Source: Ruminococcaceae bacterium UBA5401
GTDB taxonomy: Bacteria > Bacillota > Clostridia > Oscillospirales > Acutalibacteraceae
Length of the DNA: 23,581 nucleotides
Direction: 5' to 3'
NCBI GenBank assembly: GCA_002409675.1
Contig: DHOB01000011.1
Span: 19,556 to 43,136 of the forward strand
In this document: positions 14,289 through 20,378 of the stretch, piece by piece
Layout: each line of letters begins with the position of its first letter
Position numbering within the stretch: position 1 is the stretch's first letter
Notes under the pieces: model-generated
Told to the model about the DNA's origin: nothing
Database searches by the model: none
The model's input: the letters and a program-made list of their open reading frames with translations, nothing else
Position numbers and translations under genes: made by a program

Positions 14289-14714
14289 ATGTTTGATTTG
14301 ATTCCTTTTGAACACAGAAACGGCTCCATTTTCGACACGTTCGACCGGATGATGAACGACAGCTTTTTCGGTGGGTTGGGGAACGAGTACGCCCCCTGCC
14401 GCACGGACATTATCGACAAGGGGGACAAATACCAGCTGAAGGCCGATATGCCCGGCTTCAACAAAGAAGACATCAATATCGACGTTCAGGGCGACCAGCT
14501 GACCATTTCGGCGGAGCATAAGGAAGAGGCAAACGAGGACAAAAAGGGCTTTGTCCGCAGAGAGAGAAGGTACGGCGCGCTGAGCCGCAGCTTCGACATC
14601 GAGGGCATCGACGCCGACCGCATCACGGCCGCCTATAAAAACGGCGTCCTGCAACTGGACCTCCCGAAGGTCGAGAAATCCCAGCCGCAGGGCCGCAAGG
14701 TTCAGATTCATTAA
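14289..14714 (+). CDS. hsp20: Small heat shock protein, Hsp20/alpha-crystallin family
   Basis: An ATP-independent holdase chaperone that binds unfolding proteins and forms large oligomers. The 141-residue protein has a short N-terminal arm beginning MFDLIPFEHRNGS, then the alpha-crystallin domain: YQLKADMPGFNKEDINIDV, QLTISAEHKEE, FVRRERRYGALSRSF and the hallmark AAYKNGVLQLDLPK near the C terminus. The C-terminal extension is short, with KVQIH as the I-x-I/V-like end. A TTG six bases earlier could also start it, but GGGGG lies about seven bases before the ATG at 14289. The perfect CIRCE operator upstream indicates HrcA repression and heat induction. It is a single-gene unit closed by a strong hairpin. 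Confidence 0.95.
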   Translation: MFDLIPFEHRNGSIFDTFDRMMNDSFFGGLGNEYAPCRTDIIDKGDKYQLKADMPGFNKEDINIDVQGDQLTISAEHKEEANEDKKGFVRRERRYGALSRSFDIEGIDADRITAAYKNGVLQLDLPKVEKSQPQGRKVQIH

Positions 14715-14741
14715 CCGGCGCCCGAACGGGCCGCCGCAGAA

Positions 14742-14790
14742 AATCAGAAGGGCCTCCCACAAAAAGGGAGGCCCTTCTGATTGATGTTTT
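14742..14790. terminator. Strong terminator hairpin between hsp20 and bofA (convergent)
   Basis: A 17-bp perfect stem (14742-14758 against 14766-14782) with a seven-base ACAAAAA loop. On the plus strand it is followed by GATGTTTTT, which fits hsp20 termination. It lies just past the bofA stop on the other strand and may also end that transcript, though the A-rich flank there is poor. Confidence 0.85.
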
Positions 14791-15056
14791 TATCGAAAAA
14801 TCAGGTTCAGCAAAAGCAGAAGCGTCACGCCCGGAATTCCGGCTACGCCGGAAACGCCCAGCGTCAGCGGGCTGACGGGCAGGGTGACCCCCGTCATCAT
14901 CCCGGTCAGATTGACGGCCGCCAGCGCGCAGAAACCGACCAGAATGCCGCCGATCGCATGGCGGACGGGCCGTTTGGATTTCATCCCGACCTGGATGAGC
15001 ACCAGCAGAAGAAAAACGCCGAGAACGCAAAGCGCAACCACCGTCGTCTGCTGCAA
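14790..15056 (-). CDS. bofA: BofA-family protein (pro-sigma-K processing inhibitor type)
   Basis: In Bacillus, BofA sits in the forespore-surrounding membrane and restrains the SpoIVFB protease that activates sigma-K. This 88-residue protein has two hydrophobic regions: an N-terminal segment (about residues 5-24) and a long C-terminal one. The C-terminal half carries the family pattern VNLTGMMTGVTLPVSPLTL followed by GVSGVAGIPGVTLLLLL. The start is TTG at 15054-15056, with GGGTGG about nine bases upstream; no ATG is in frame. It follows the YaaL-like gene by about 21 bases, the same neighbour order as in Bacillus (yaaL-bofA), which supports the call. It suggests a spore former. Whether a SpoIVFB partner exists cannot be seen here. 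Confidence 0.85.
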   Translation of the reverse strand: MQQTTVVALCVLGVFLLLVLIQVGMKSKRPVRHAIGGILVGFCALAAVNLTGMMTGVTLPVSPLTLGVSGVAGIPGVTLLLLLNLIFR

Positions 15057-15077
15057 AACGGCATTCCACCCATTCCT

Positions 15078-15335
15078 CTAAATTTGAAAAGCGGCGCAGT
15101 TCACGCCCTCCTGCTTGGCAAGGCTCAGCAGATAGCGGTACCGGGCGCGCAGTTCCTCCCGCTGGTAGATGCAGGCGTCGATGAGGTCCCGGTCGCATTC
15201 CTGCTGGAACCAACATTCGTTGTATGCAAGCCGGCGGGAAACGTCCCTGATTTCTGAAAGCAATTTTTGTTTGTCCGTCTCCGTTTTTTCGACTTTGCAG
15301 TCGTTCCGCAAAAAAAGCTTCAGCACAGATTCCAT
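15078..15335 (-). CDS. YaaL/DUF2508-like small protein
   Basis: An 85-residue soluble, charged protein of unknown function, probably mostly helical. It resembles the YaaL (DUF2508) family in size, in features such as RLAYNECWFQQECDRDLIDA with YQREELRARYRYLLSLAK, and above all in its place directly upstream of bofA. The ATG at 15333-15335 has AAGGCGG about ten bases before it. In Bacillus the pair follows recR, but here the upstream gene is rnr, so the recR cluster is broken up or lies elsewhere. A perfect TATAAT lies just upstream but lacks a good -35 box. The family call rests on pattern and context, not on a database search. Confidence 0.75.
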   Translation of the reverse strand: MESVLKLFLRNDCKVEKTETDKQKLLSEIRDVSRRLAYNECWFQQECDRDLIDACIYQREELRARYRYLLSLAKQEGVNCAAFQI

Positions 15336-15356
15336 ACTAACAATTCCGCCTTCCGG

Positions 15357-15385
15357 ATTATATTTATGTTAGTAGGATGGGCATT
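15357..15385 (-). promoter_or_regulatory. Candidate promoter of the yaaL-bofA unit
   Basis: On the minus strand a perfect TATAAT (15357-15362), but the hexamer 17 bases upstream (AATGCC) is a poor -35. The start site would leave a leader of only about 15 bases. A sporulation sigma factor is possible, since CATAAATA overlaps the -10 region, but this is speculative. Confidence 0.3.
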
Positions 15386-15415
15386 TATTCCAAAAAATAT
15401 ACGGAAACTGCCAAA

Positions 15416-17539
15416 TTATTTGCTTTCTGTTTCCCCTGCGTAAAAAAAGTCGATTCTGCCGCTCGCCACGTCCGCGGATGCGACGCGAATGTGCAGCGGG
15501 GTGCCGATTGTCAAACGGTTGCCGGTCCTGGAATCCACCTGCGACAGCACACCGTCGAAGGTGTAATCGGAATTCGGGAAGCTCTCCATCGGGACGAAGC
15601 CCTCCACCGTGTTTTCCAGCTCCACAAAGACGCCGTGCTGGGTGACGCCGCTGACGACCCCGTCGTAGGCCTCGCCGACATGGCGGGTCATGTACTCCGC
15701 CATATAGCAGTCTTCCGCGCTCCGCTCGGCGGTCATCGCGCGCACTTCGGCGTCGGACGAGCGCTTCGCCGCCTCGGCGGCGAACTTGCCGTACCGGTCG
15801 CTCAGGTCCTGCTTCTCTTTGGCGGCAAGCGCGGCGGAAAGGATTCGGTGGATGGCCGTGTCCGGGTAGCGGCGGATCGGCGAGGTGAAGTGGCAGTAGT
15901 CTTCCAGCGCCAAGCCGAAATGGCCCACCGGGTTCACGTCGTAGCGCGCCTTGGCCATGGTGCGCAGCAGCTGGTGAGAAATCACTTTCTGCACGGGGGT
16001 GCCCGCCGCCTGGCCCAGAATATCGGCAAAGTCGGCCGGCTCCACCTTTCCTTTCTTTTTCAGCGGTTTGGAGTTCAGCCCCACCGCATCCACAAGCTGA
16101 ATCAGCGTCTGGACGCGGTCCGGGCTCGGCGACTCGTGGATGCGGTAGACGAACGGCAGCTTGGCCTTTTTGGCCAGCATGGCGGCGGCGCGGTTGGCGG
16201 TGATCATCAGGTACTCGATCATCTGCTCGGCCTCGCCGCTGTGGCGGGGATGCACGTCGATGCAGACGCCGTTCTCGTCGAGGGTGAACTCCGACTCCGT
16301 GCTCTCCAAATCCACGACCCCGGCCTTTTTAAACTGGGTCTTCAGCACCCCGGCCAGCTCCCTCGCCGCATGGAGCGAATCCATCACGGGCGCGTATTTT
16401 CCGCGCAGCGCCGCGTCCGCCGTGCCGTCGAACAGGCGGTTCACCTCGGTATAGACGCCGCGCACCTTCGAGCAGATCACGCTCTTGTGGAACCGATACG
16501 AGAGGATCTGCCCCGCTTCATCCAGCTCAATCAGGGCGGAAAAGGTCAGCTTGTCCTCCCCCGCGTTCAGAGAGCACGCTCCGTTGGAGAGCGCTTTCGG
16601 CAGCATCGGCACCACGCGGTCCGCAAAATAGACGGAGGTGCCGCGGCTGAGGGCCTCGCGGTCCAGCACGCCGCCCTCCCGCACATAATGGGAGACGTCC
16701 GCGATATGCACGCCGAGGCGGTACCCATGCTCCGTCCGGCTGACGGAGATGGCGTCGTCCAGGTCCTTCGCGCCCGCATCGTCAATGGTGCAGACCGGCA
16801 GGGCCCGCAGGTCCAGCCGGTCCTTCAAGTCCGCCTCGGCAATCGGGCGGGAAGCGCTCGCTTCCGCCTCCGCCAGGGCTTCGGGGGAAAAGTCGGGCTG
16901 AATCCCGTTCTGGTCGAGGATGGCGTCGACGCAGATTTTCGCGCTCCCCGCGCTGCCGTACACCTTGACGACTTCCGCCTCCAGCTCCGAAGAATGGTTC
17001 TTCCGCCGGACTTTCGCCTGGACCTTGTCACCCTCTTTCGCCTTTACGTCGCCCTTTTTTGCCACCGGAATCGCATAGCGCACGGCGATGTCCGTATCCA
17101 AAACGAGGGTGCCGTCCTCCATTTTCAGCGTGCCCGTGACCAGGCGGTTTCCCTTTTCGGCAACTTTGCCGACCTCGGCGCTCTGCCCCTTCGGGCCCGT
17201 CCTGATGTTGTTCAGAAGGACATGGTCGCCGATAAACGCGTCCTTGAGCTTGTCGGAATGGATGAACAGGTCGTCCCCGCCGTCGTCCGGCCGCGCGAAG
17301 GCGAATCCCCTGGAATAGGAGACGATGGTCGCCTCGACCGCGCTGCTCTTTTCCGGCAGATGGACGCGCCCCTTTTTGCTGACGGTGATTTTCCCGTCCT
17401 GCTCCAGCCCGTCCAGCGCCTGAAAAAAGGCCTTTTTCTGCGAGCGCCTGACCCGCAGCTCTTTCAGCAGGTCGCGGATGGGCAGACTCTGCCCCGATTC
17501 CTCAAGGCACCGGATGATTTGATTCTCAATCTCTTTCAC
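15416..17539 (-). CDS. rnr: Ribonuclease R
   Basis: A 3'-to-5' exoribonuclease that degrades structured RNA, including stable RNA and defective mRNA. The 707-residue protein has the usual order: an N-terminal helix-turn-helix-like region, cold-shock domains (ATIVSYSRGFAFARPDDGGDDLFIH), the RNB catalytic domain with TIDDAGAKDLDDAISV (metal-binding aspartates present), HIADVSHYV and HFTSPIRRYPD, then a C-terminal S1 domain (YDGVVSGVTQHGVFVELENTVEGFV). The C-terminal tail is short, unlike the long basic tail in enterobacteria. The start is GTG at 17537-17539 with GGGAGG six bases upstream. secG lies just upstream, the usual Firmicutes pair. smpB, often next after rnr, is absent here. Confidence 0.97.
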   Translation of the reverse strand: MKEIENQIIRCLEESGQSLPIRDLLKELRVRRSQKKAFFQALDGLEQDGKITVSKKGRVHLPEKSSAVEATIVSYSRGFAFARPDDGGDDLFIHSDKLKDAFIGDHVLLNNIRTGPKGQSAEVGKVAEKGNRLVTGTLKMEDGTLVLDTDIAVRYAIPVAKKGDVKAKEGDKVQAKVRRKNHSSELEAEVVKVYGSAGSAKICVDAILDQNGIQPDFSPEALAEAEASASRPIAEADLKDRLDLRALPVCTIDDAGAKDLDDAISVSRTEHGYRLGVHIADVSHYVREGGVLDREALSRGTSVYFADRVVPMLPKALSNGACSLNAGEDKLTFSALIELDEAGQILSYRFHKSVICSKVRGVYTEVNRLFDGTADAALRGKYAPVMDSLHAARELAGVLKTQFKKAGVVDLESTESEFTLDENGVCIDVHPRHSGEAEQMIEYLMITANRAAAMLAKKAKLPFVYRIHESPSPDRVQTLIQLVDAVGLNSKPLKKKGKVEPADFADILGQAAGTPVQKVISHQLLRTMAKARYDVNPVGHFGLALEDYCHFTSPIRRYPDTAIHRILSAALAAKEKQDLSDRYGKFAAEAAKRSSDAEVRAMTAERSAEDCYMAEYMTRHVGEAYDGVVSGVTQHGVFVELENTVEGFVPMESFPNSDYTFDGVLSQVDSRTGNRLTIGTPLHIRVASADVASGRIDFFYAGETESK

Positions 17540-17563
17540 TTGCTTCCTCCCATATCTTCCCGG

Positions 17564-17592
17564 ATATGACGGATGATATTTGATTGATACAA
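17564..17592 (-). promoter_or_regulatory. Candidate promoter of rnr
   Basis: On the minus strand TTGTAT (17587-17592), a 17-base spacer and TCATAT (17564-17569). Both boxes are imperfect. It sits just after the secG terminator, so rnr could be transcribed from here or by readthrough. Confidence 0.35.
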
Positions 17593-17625
17593 GAAACGCC
17601 CCGCTTTTCCAGCGGGGCGAAAAAA
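17592..17625 (-). terminator. Hairpin terminator after secG
   Basis: A nine-bp GC-rich stem (CGCCCCGCT at 17597-17605 with 17611-17619) and a five-base loop, followed on the minus strand by TTTCTTG. The plus-strand flank is AAAAAA. It lies just after the secG stop. The interrupted T tract suggests partial readthrough into rnr. Confidence 0.7.
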
Positions 17626-17633
17626 GCGCGTTC

Positions 17634-17885
17634 CTATTTCAGGAAAAAGAACATATAGGCATTCATCAAAATGACCAGCACAAAAAAGCCAATTGCGATC
17701 ATTTTCGTCCACCGCGCCAAAAAAGCGTCCACGGACCTTGCCCGGTTCTTCGACAGAAACGTATCGGCTCCGCCCGTTATGACGCCTACGTTCTGCTCAT
17801 GGCCTTCCTGCAACAGCACGACGACGATGATGCCCACTGCAAAAATCATCAGGATAATTCCAAAAGCGATCTCACCGGCAGACAC
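17634..17885 (-). CDS. secG: Preprotein translocase subunit SecG
   Basis: A small membrane subunit of the SecYEG protein export channel. The protein of about 83 residues has two hydrophobic helices (AGEIAFGIILMIFAVGIIVV near the N terminus and MIAIGFFVLVILMNAYMFFF at the C terminus), joined by a loop with LLQEG and GGADTFLSKNRARS, which matches the SecG pattern (LLQ.G and GG....F). The frame could open at GTG 17900, but GGAGGG lies seven bases before the in-frame GTG at 17883-17885, so I chose the latter. It is followed by a hairpin terminator and then rnr. A TTGAAA-17-TATGCT promoter lies upstream. Confidence 0.93.
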   Translation of the reverse strand: MSAGEIAFGIILMIFAVGIIVVVLLQEGHEQNVGVITGGADTFLSKNRARSVDAFLARWTKMIAIGFFVLVILMNAYMFFFLK

Positions 17886-17929
17886 AGAAAATCCCTCCAC
17901 CTTCTCGTATCATACTCTGTAATGAGATA

Positions 17930-17958
17930 AGCATACCACAGAATCCGGATTTTTTCAA
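17930..17958 (-). promoter_or_regulatory. Sigma-A promoter of secG
   Basis: On the minus strand TTGAAA (17953-17958), a 17-base spacer and TATGCT (17930-17935). Transcription should start near 17923, giving a leader of about 38 bases. Confidence 0.75.
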
Positions 17959-18053
17959 GGCTTTTTCAAAAACATGAATATCGGCGCAAAGCCCGGAAAA
18001 GATAAGCGACGGATAGAAAAGCGTATATGCGTTTGCCGCTTGTCTCTGTCCCA

Positions 18054-18092
18054 CCGCGGAAAAGCCATTGGTTTCTCCGCGGTGTTTTTTGT
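18054..18092 (+). terminator. Orphan plus-strand intrinsic terminator
   Basis: CACCGCGGA pairs with TCCGCGGTG, and the inner AAAGCC/GGTTT can extend the stem. It is followed on the plus strand by TTTTTTG and a second T6 run. On the minus strand the hairpin is followed by GGACAGAG, so it is not a normal terminator for the topoisomerase A gene ending at 18113. No plus-strand gene is evident upstream. Confidence 0.7.
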
Positions 18093-18112
18093 TTTTTGAG
18101 GGCGGAGCGCCG

Positions 18113-20341
18113 TCACAGCGTGAGCTGCTCCCCCTCCGTTTCTTCCGGCGCGGGAAGCGAGCCGGAAGCCGGAATCTTTTTGCGGTAGCGCTCCGGCTTT
18201 TTCAGCATCCCCTCCCGGTACGGCACCGCGCGCGCCAGGCGGGCGTTCCGGCGCAGGGTCATCACGGCCACGCCCTGCGTGCTGCGCGTCGCCTTCACCG
18301 GAACGGCCCCGGTGTGGACCAGCAGCATCCTGCCCTTGGAAGAGGTCAGCAGGTACTCGCAGTCCCGCTCAGTCTGCCCCGCGGCGACGAGGGGGGATTT
18401 GTTCCCGTAGGCGCCGACCAGCCTGCGGCGGTTCGTCTTCGTCCGGTAGGCGGCGAGGTCCACCTTGGCGGCCTTGCCGTTTTCAAAGAAGAACAGCAGA
18501 AAGCCCGAATAGTCGGTGGTAACCGCCATAAAGACGGCGTTCTCGCCCTCTTCCATGCCGAGCCGGGCCGGGATATACTCGCCGAGCACGCTGGCCTTCG
18601 TGTCCGGAAAATCCGCGGCCCTCGCCTTGTAGACCGCGCAACGGTCCGTAAAGAACAGCAGCTCGGCGCCGTTGGTGCTCTCCAGGTGCCGGGCGACGGC
18701 GTCGCCCTCCTTGAGCTTCTGCTCCCCGCTCATGCGCAGGGACTGGGGCGTGATTTTCTTGAAATACCCGTCGCGGGTAAAGAACAGGTGGACCGGATAC
18801 TCCGGCACTTCCTCTTCCGGCGGCTCTTCCCGCTCCTCCTCGTAAATCAGCATGGAGCGGCGCGGCTTCCCGTATTTTCTGGCGACCGCCTCGAGCTCGG
18901 AGAGGATGATTTTCCGGATTTCGGCGTCGCTGCCGAGGATTTTCCTGAGGTTCCCGATTTCCTTCTCGAGCTTTGCGACCTCCTGCGTGCGCTTCAGGAT
19001 ATACTCCCGGTTCAGGTGGCGCAGCTTGATTTCCGCGACATACTCCGCCTGCACGCGGTCGATGCCGAAGCCGATCATCAGGTTCGGGACGACTTCGGAT
19101 TCCTCCTCCGTGCGGCGCACGATGGCGACGGCTTTGTCGATATCCAGCAGAATCGCCTGCATCCCGCGCAGCAGGTGCAGCTTTTCCTGCAGGCTTTTCA
19201 GCTCGAACGCGGTCCGCCGCCGCACGCATTGGACGCGGAACGCCGTCCACTCGCGCAGCAGGTCGCGCACGCCCAGCACGCGCGGGACCCCGTCGACCAG
19301 CACGTTGAAGTTGCACGAAAAACTGTCCTCCAGCGGCGTCATGCGGAACAGCCGCCGCATCAGCCGGTCGGGGTCCGCCCCGCGCTTGAGGTCCAGGGTG
19401 ATTTTAAGGCCGGCGAGCCCGGTCTCGTCGCGCACGTCCGAAATTTCCCGGATTTTGCCCTGCCGGACCAGGTCGGCGATTTTTTCCACAATTGCCTCGA
19501 TGGTCGTGGTCGGCGGAATCTGGGTCACGTCGATGCAGTTGGCGCTTTTGTCGTAGGCATACCGCGCGCGCACCCGCACGGAACCGCGCCCGGTCCGGCA
19601 GATTTTCTCAAATTCCTTCCGGTTGTAGAGAATCTGCCCGCCGCCGGGAAAGTCCGGCGCGGGAAGGGTCGAAAGGATGTCGTGCTCCGGGTCCCGGATG
19701 CAGGCCGCGGCGGTCCGGCAGACCTCCGCCAGGTTGAACGGGCAGATGGAGCTGGCCATGCCGACAGCGATGCCGGTGTTCGCGTTGACCAGAACGGTCG
19801 GGAACGTCGCGGGGAACAGCGTCGGCTCCTTGGTCGTATTGTCGTAGTTGTCGACGAAGTCGACGGTGTCTTTCTCGATGTCGCGGAACAGCTCCTGGCA
19901 GATCGGGTCCAGCCGCGCCTCCGTATAGCGCGCCGCGGCGCAGGCCATGTCCCGCGAATAGAATTTGCCGAAGTTGCCCTTGGAATCCACATAGGGGTGC
20001 AGCAGCGCCTCGTAGCCGCGGCTGAGGCGCACCATGGTGTCGTAGATGGCGGCCTCGCCGTGGGGGTTCAGCTTCATGGTCTGGCCAACGATGTTGGAGC
20101 TTTTTGTACGCGCAGTACCCAGCAGCCCCATTTTATACATTGTGTACAGCAGTTTCCGGTGCGAAGGCTTGAATCCGTCGATTTCCGGGATGGCGCGCGA
20201 GAGAATCACGCTCACGGCGTAAGGCATGTAGTTGGTTTCGAGCGTATCGGTGATTTTCTGTTCCACAACGGCGCCCGCGCCCTTGATTACGCCGCGGGCC
20301 TTCGGCGCACGCGCGGGCTGTCCGGAAGATTTTCTTCTCAT
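18113..20341 (-). CDS. Type IIA topoisomerase subunit A, divergent ParC/GyrA type
   Basis: The DNA-cleaving subunit of an ATP-dependent type IIA topoisomerase. Of 742 residues, it has the winged-helix/tower core with IPEIDGFKPSHRKLLYTMYK (usual PDxRDGLKPVxRRILY), NPHGEAAIYDT and the catalytic tyrosine in ARYTEARLD (Tyr139). A coiled-coil stretch and a C-terminal beta-pinwheel-like domain follow. I see no GyrA box (QRRGGKG), and the length matches ParC more than GyrA, so a topo IV-like role (decatenation) is the better guess. The position equivalent to E. coli GyrA Ser83 is Ala97, while Asp87 is kept as Asp101. The ATG follows GGGACTGAAAGC. The B subunit gene ends 37 bases upstream, so the pair is an operon. 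Functional class (gyrase or topo IV) is not settled by sequence alone. Confidence 0.9.
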   Translation of the reverse strand: MRRKSSGQPARAPKARGVIKGAGAVVEQKITDTLETNYMPYAVSVILSRAIPEIDGFKPSHRKLLYTMYKMGLLGTARTKSSNIVGQTMKLNPHGEAAIYDTMVRLSRGYEALLHPYVDSKGNFGKFYSRDMACAAARYTEARLDPICQELFRDIEKDTVDFVDNYDNTTKEPTLFPATFPTVLVNANTGIAVGMASSICPFNLAEVCRTAAACIRDPEHDILSTLPAPDFPGGGQILYNRKEFEKICRTGRGSVRVRARYAYDKSANCIDVTQIPPTTTIEAIVEKIADLVRQGKIREISDVRDETGLAGLKITLDLKRGADPDRLMRRLFRMTPLEDSFSCNFNVLVDGVPRVLGVRDLLREWTAFRVQCVRRRTAFELKSLQEKLHLLRGMQAILLDIDKAVAIVRRTEEESEVVPNLMIGFGIDRVQAEYVAEIKLRHLNREYILKRTQEVAKLEKEIGNLRKILGSDAEIRKIILSELEAVARKYGKPRRSMLIYEEEREEPPEEEVPEYPVHLFFTRDGYFKKITPQSLRMSGEQKLKEGDAVARHLESTNGAELLFFTDRCAVYKARAADFPDTKASVLGEYIPARLGMEEGENAVFMAVTTDYSGFLLFFFENGKAAKVDLAAYRTKTNRRRLVGAYGNKSPLVAAGQTERDCEYLLTSSKGRMLLVHTGAVPVKATRSTQGVAVMTLRRNARLARAVPYREGMLKKPERYRKKIPASGSLPAPEETEGEQLTL

Positions 20342-20378
20342 GCTTTCAGTCCCTAAATTCCGTATTTTCCGGCCGCGT

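Noticed and set aside
15377..17569. A very long plus-strand open frame (about 730 codons) opposite rnr
   Set aside because: It is antisense to a clear ribonuclease R gene. The translation is rich in Arg, Gly, Val and His with no recognisable domain. Open antisense frames are expected in GC-rich DNA with strong third-position bias.
17973..18098. A 41-codon plus-strand open frame (MNIGAKPGKDKRRIEK...) running into the orphan terminator
   Set aside because: It has no ribosome binding site, and its last codons are the hairpin and T tract. A non-coding transcript explains the region better.
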